Origin: Desulfobacteraceae bacterium UBA5623
GTDB lineage: Bacteria; Desulfobacterota; DSM-4660; Desulfatiglandales; Desulfatiglandaceae
Direction: 5' to 3'
NCBI GenBank assembly: GCA_002424495.1
Contig: DIKH01000401.1
Span: 220-6,243 of the forward strand
Length of the DNA: 6,024 bases
In this document: positions 4,687-6,024 of the stretch, one piece after another
How positions within the stretch are numbered: position 1 is the stretch's first letter
How the letters are laid out: every line of letters starts with the position of its first letter
Notes under the pieces: model-generated
What the model was told of the DNA's origin: nothing
The model's database searches: none
What the model saw: the letters and a program-made list of their open reading frames with translations, nothing else
Translations under genes and position numbers: made by a program

Positions 4687-5868
4687 ATGTTGATCGGAAT
4701 CCCAAAAGAGATCATGGCAGAAGAAAAAAGAGTAGCGGCCATACCAAGAACTATTGGAAAGTATATTGATCTGGGTTTTGATGTCGGCATCGAATCATCG
4801 GCTGGAGAAGGTATCTTCATAAGCGACGATGAATATGAATTTGCAGGTGCAAAGCTGTTTCCTGATGCGGAGACCCTTTTCGCCGAATCCGATATCATTC
4901 TGAAAGTGAATCAGCCGGTGCTTAACGAGCGGATGGGAAAACACGAGGTCAACATGCTTCGGGATGAAGGCATATTAATCGGCTTTTTTCACCCTGCAGC
5001 ACCTGAAAACCATGAAATGCTCAGACGGCTTCTAGATAAAAATGTCACAGCCTTTACAATGAGCTATATTCCACGTATCTCCCGTGCACAAAAAATGGAT
5101 GTTTTATCTTCAATGAGTACAGTCACCGGATATAAGGCCGTGATTATGGCGGCCAATCAGATGCCGAGGTTTATTCCCATGATCGGTACGGCAAACGGTA
5201 AAATCAGGCCGGCTCAATTTTTGGTTATAGGCACAGGTGCCGTGGGACTTCAGGCTATTGCCACAGCCAAACAGCTTGGAGGCATAGTAATGGCCCTTGA
5301 TATTCGAGAAAGTGCCTGCATTGAGGCAAAAAATATAGGCGCAGAAGTGATTGCTTTTTACGTGCCGCAGGATTTAAGAGCCGACAACGAAAGCCACGCA
5401 AGGTCTCTGGAAGGTGACTGGCTGGAAATTGAAAAAAATATTATCAGCTTCCATTTGGAAGATGCTGACGTAGTAATCCTCAGCGCTCATGTGCCGGGTG
5501 AGGTCGCGCCTATCCTGATCACCGAACAGATGATTTCCACCATGCGGCCTGGTTCGGTCATTATAGATATCTCAGTCGATCAGGGAGGTAATTGCGAGGT
5601 CACCAAGTGCGGACAAATTATACAGAGATTGGGTGTTTATGTTTGCGGCATACAAAATATTCCCGGAATGATGGCGATGGACGCCAGTTCCTTATACGCA
5701 GAAAATATATATTATTTTATAGAAAACCTTTTTAAAAACGGTGTGGGAAAAATTGATCTTAAAGATGAAATAGTTAAAAGCTGCCTCATCACAGACGGAG
5801 GAAAAATTCTGGATCAGTTAACCTTGAAGGCTTTGGCACTTCAAGAAGCCTCGCTGAACCTTGAATGA
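4687..5868 (+). CDS. Solitary NAD(P) transhydrogenase alpha (domain I)-like, NAD-binding protein
   Basis: The 393-residue product belongs to the alanine dehydrogenase/PntA superfamily and is closest to transhydrogenase domain I (PntAA), which binds NAD(H) on the cytoplasmic side. The N-terminus MLIGIPKE is typical. The RQD-loop is present as IPRISRAQKMD, with Arg130, Gln135 and Asp138 matching by register the Arg127/Gln132/Asp135 set of Rhodospirillum rubrum domain I. The Rossmann fold shows GTGAVG (182-187) and Asp205 at the end of the second strand, favouring NAD over NADP. Other family blocks are VPGEVAPILITEQM (269-282), VDQGGNCEVT (297-306) and GIQNIPGMMAMDASSLYAENI (321-341, with turns between). 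The usual mobile loop around GYAKEM is replaced by a different acidic stretch (about 230-260). No membrane helices follow and no PntB-like gene is seen downstream. Start: ATG 4687 rather than TTG 4681, since it gives the family N-terminus and AGAGG (4676-4680) lies six bases before it. Confidence 0.92.
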   Translation: MLIGIPKEIMAEEKRVAAIPRTIGKYIDLGFDVGIESSAGEGIFISDDEYEFAGAKLFPDAETLFAESDIILKVNQPVLNERMGKHEVNMLRDEGILIGFFHPAAPENHEMLRRLLDKNVTAFTMSYIPRISRAQKMDVLSSMSTVTGYKAVIMAANQMPRFIPMIGTANGKIRPAQFLVIGTGAVGLQAIATAKQLGGIVMALDIRESACIEAKNIGAEVIAFYVPQDLRADNESHARSLEGDWLEIEKNIISFHLEDADVVILSAHVPGEVAPILITEQMISTMRPGSVIIDISVDQGGNCEVTKCGQIIQRLGVYVCGIQNIPGMMAMDASSLYAENIYYFIENLFKNGVGKIDLKDEIVKSCLITDGGKILDQLTLKALALQEASLNLE

Positions 5869-5977
5869 ATAAAACAGGTATTACGCCAAGAGATGTTTAA
5901 AAACATTTAAAGACCGTGTTTTAGCTTAAGGATAAGCAGATTAAAAAAGATGTCTAAAAATAATATCTTCTATGTTG
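5869..5977. other. AT-rich stretch after the cassette, weak hairpins only
   Basis: The 109 bases after the last cassette stop contain no gene. Two weak inverted repeats are visible, ATGTT-N4-AACAT at 5893-5906 and GCTTA-N4-TAAGC at 5924-5937. Neither is GC-rich nor followed by a convincing T-run, so no intrinsic terminator can be called. No transhydrogenase beta subunit starts here. Confidence 0.6.
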
Positions 5978-6024
5978 GTCTGACCTGTCTGACCTGTGAC
6001 CTGCCTTGACCTGGGGTCGGGCCA
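5978..6024. repeat. TGACCTG-rich repeat tail, likely start of a dispersed element
   Basis: The heptamer TGACCTG occurs four times (5981, 5990, 5997, 6007), and GTCTGACCT is repeated in tandem at 5978-5995. The block ends in GGGGTCGGGCC (6013-6023), which matches the reverse complement of GGTCCGACCCC at 724-734 in 10 of 11 positions. This suggests two copies of one dispersed, inverted repeat family, of the TTGACCTGGGGTC type often seen between genes in Desulfobacterota and related genomes. The window ends within it, so its full extent is unknown. Confidence 0.5.

Noticed and set aside
4629..4898. 89-codon minus-strand frame across the STAS-like/NAD-binding gene junction
   Set aside because: Overlaps two well-supported + strand genes, and its hydrophobic end is the reverse reading of AT-rich codons.
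5834..5850. TTGGCACTTC stretch near the end of the NAD-binding gene as a sigma-54 promoter
   Set aside because: The -12 element TTGC is absent and the nearest GC is one base out of register; it lies inside coding sequence.

Overview
The window looks like chromosomal DNA of an anaerobic, probably sulfate-reducing-type Desulfobacterota bacterium. That placement is an inference. It rests on a GAF-like/PAS/sigma-54 activator architecture of the kind common in that group, a solitary transhydrogenase-alpha-like protein, moderate GC, and many REP-type intergenic repeats. No marker gene is present to prove it. All supported genes lie on the + strand.

Layout. Bases 1-441 hold the C-terminal end of an AMP-forming acyl-CoA synthetase. 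Bases 442-1174 are a 733-base gap without a convincing gene; it contains a well-formed REPIN-like element (491-602), a terminator-like hairpin (673-690) and a degenerate second repeat (about 795-822). Bases 1175-3007 encode a 610-residue sigma-54-dependent activator (GAF-like, PAS, AAA+, Fis-type HTH) with an altered GAFTGA loop (GAFSSA). Bases 3008-3255 form a regulatory region with an inverted repeat, a full match to the IHF consensus and a strong -24/-12 promoter. This promoter reads into five closely packed genes: an unknown 87-residue protein, a HEAT-like helical protein, a small four-cysteine protein, a STAS-like protein without the phosphorylatable serine, and a 393-residue NAD-binding protein resembling domain I of proton-translocating transhydrogenase. 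After 5868 there is a short AT-rich stretch and then a repeat-rich tail.

How the parts may work together. The activator gene sits directly upstream of an almost textbook sigma-54 promoter with an IHF site between the promoter and a possible activator site, so the simplest reading is that the activator switches on the five-gene cassette in response to a signal sensed by its GAF/PAS part. The cassette combines non-enzymatic partner modules (HEAT-like, STAS-like, Cys-motif) with one NAD(H)-binding protein, and no transhydrogenase membrane domain or NADP-binding subunit follows within the window. This suggests a redox- or NAD-linked sensing or regulatory unit rather than an ordinary transhydrogenase. 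That functional proposal is an inference; the sequence directly supports only the gene order, the domain signatures and the promoter architecture.
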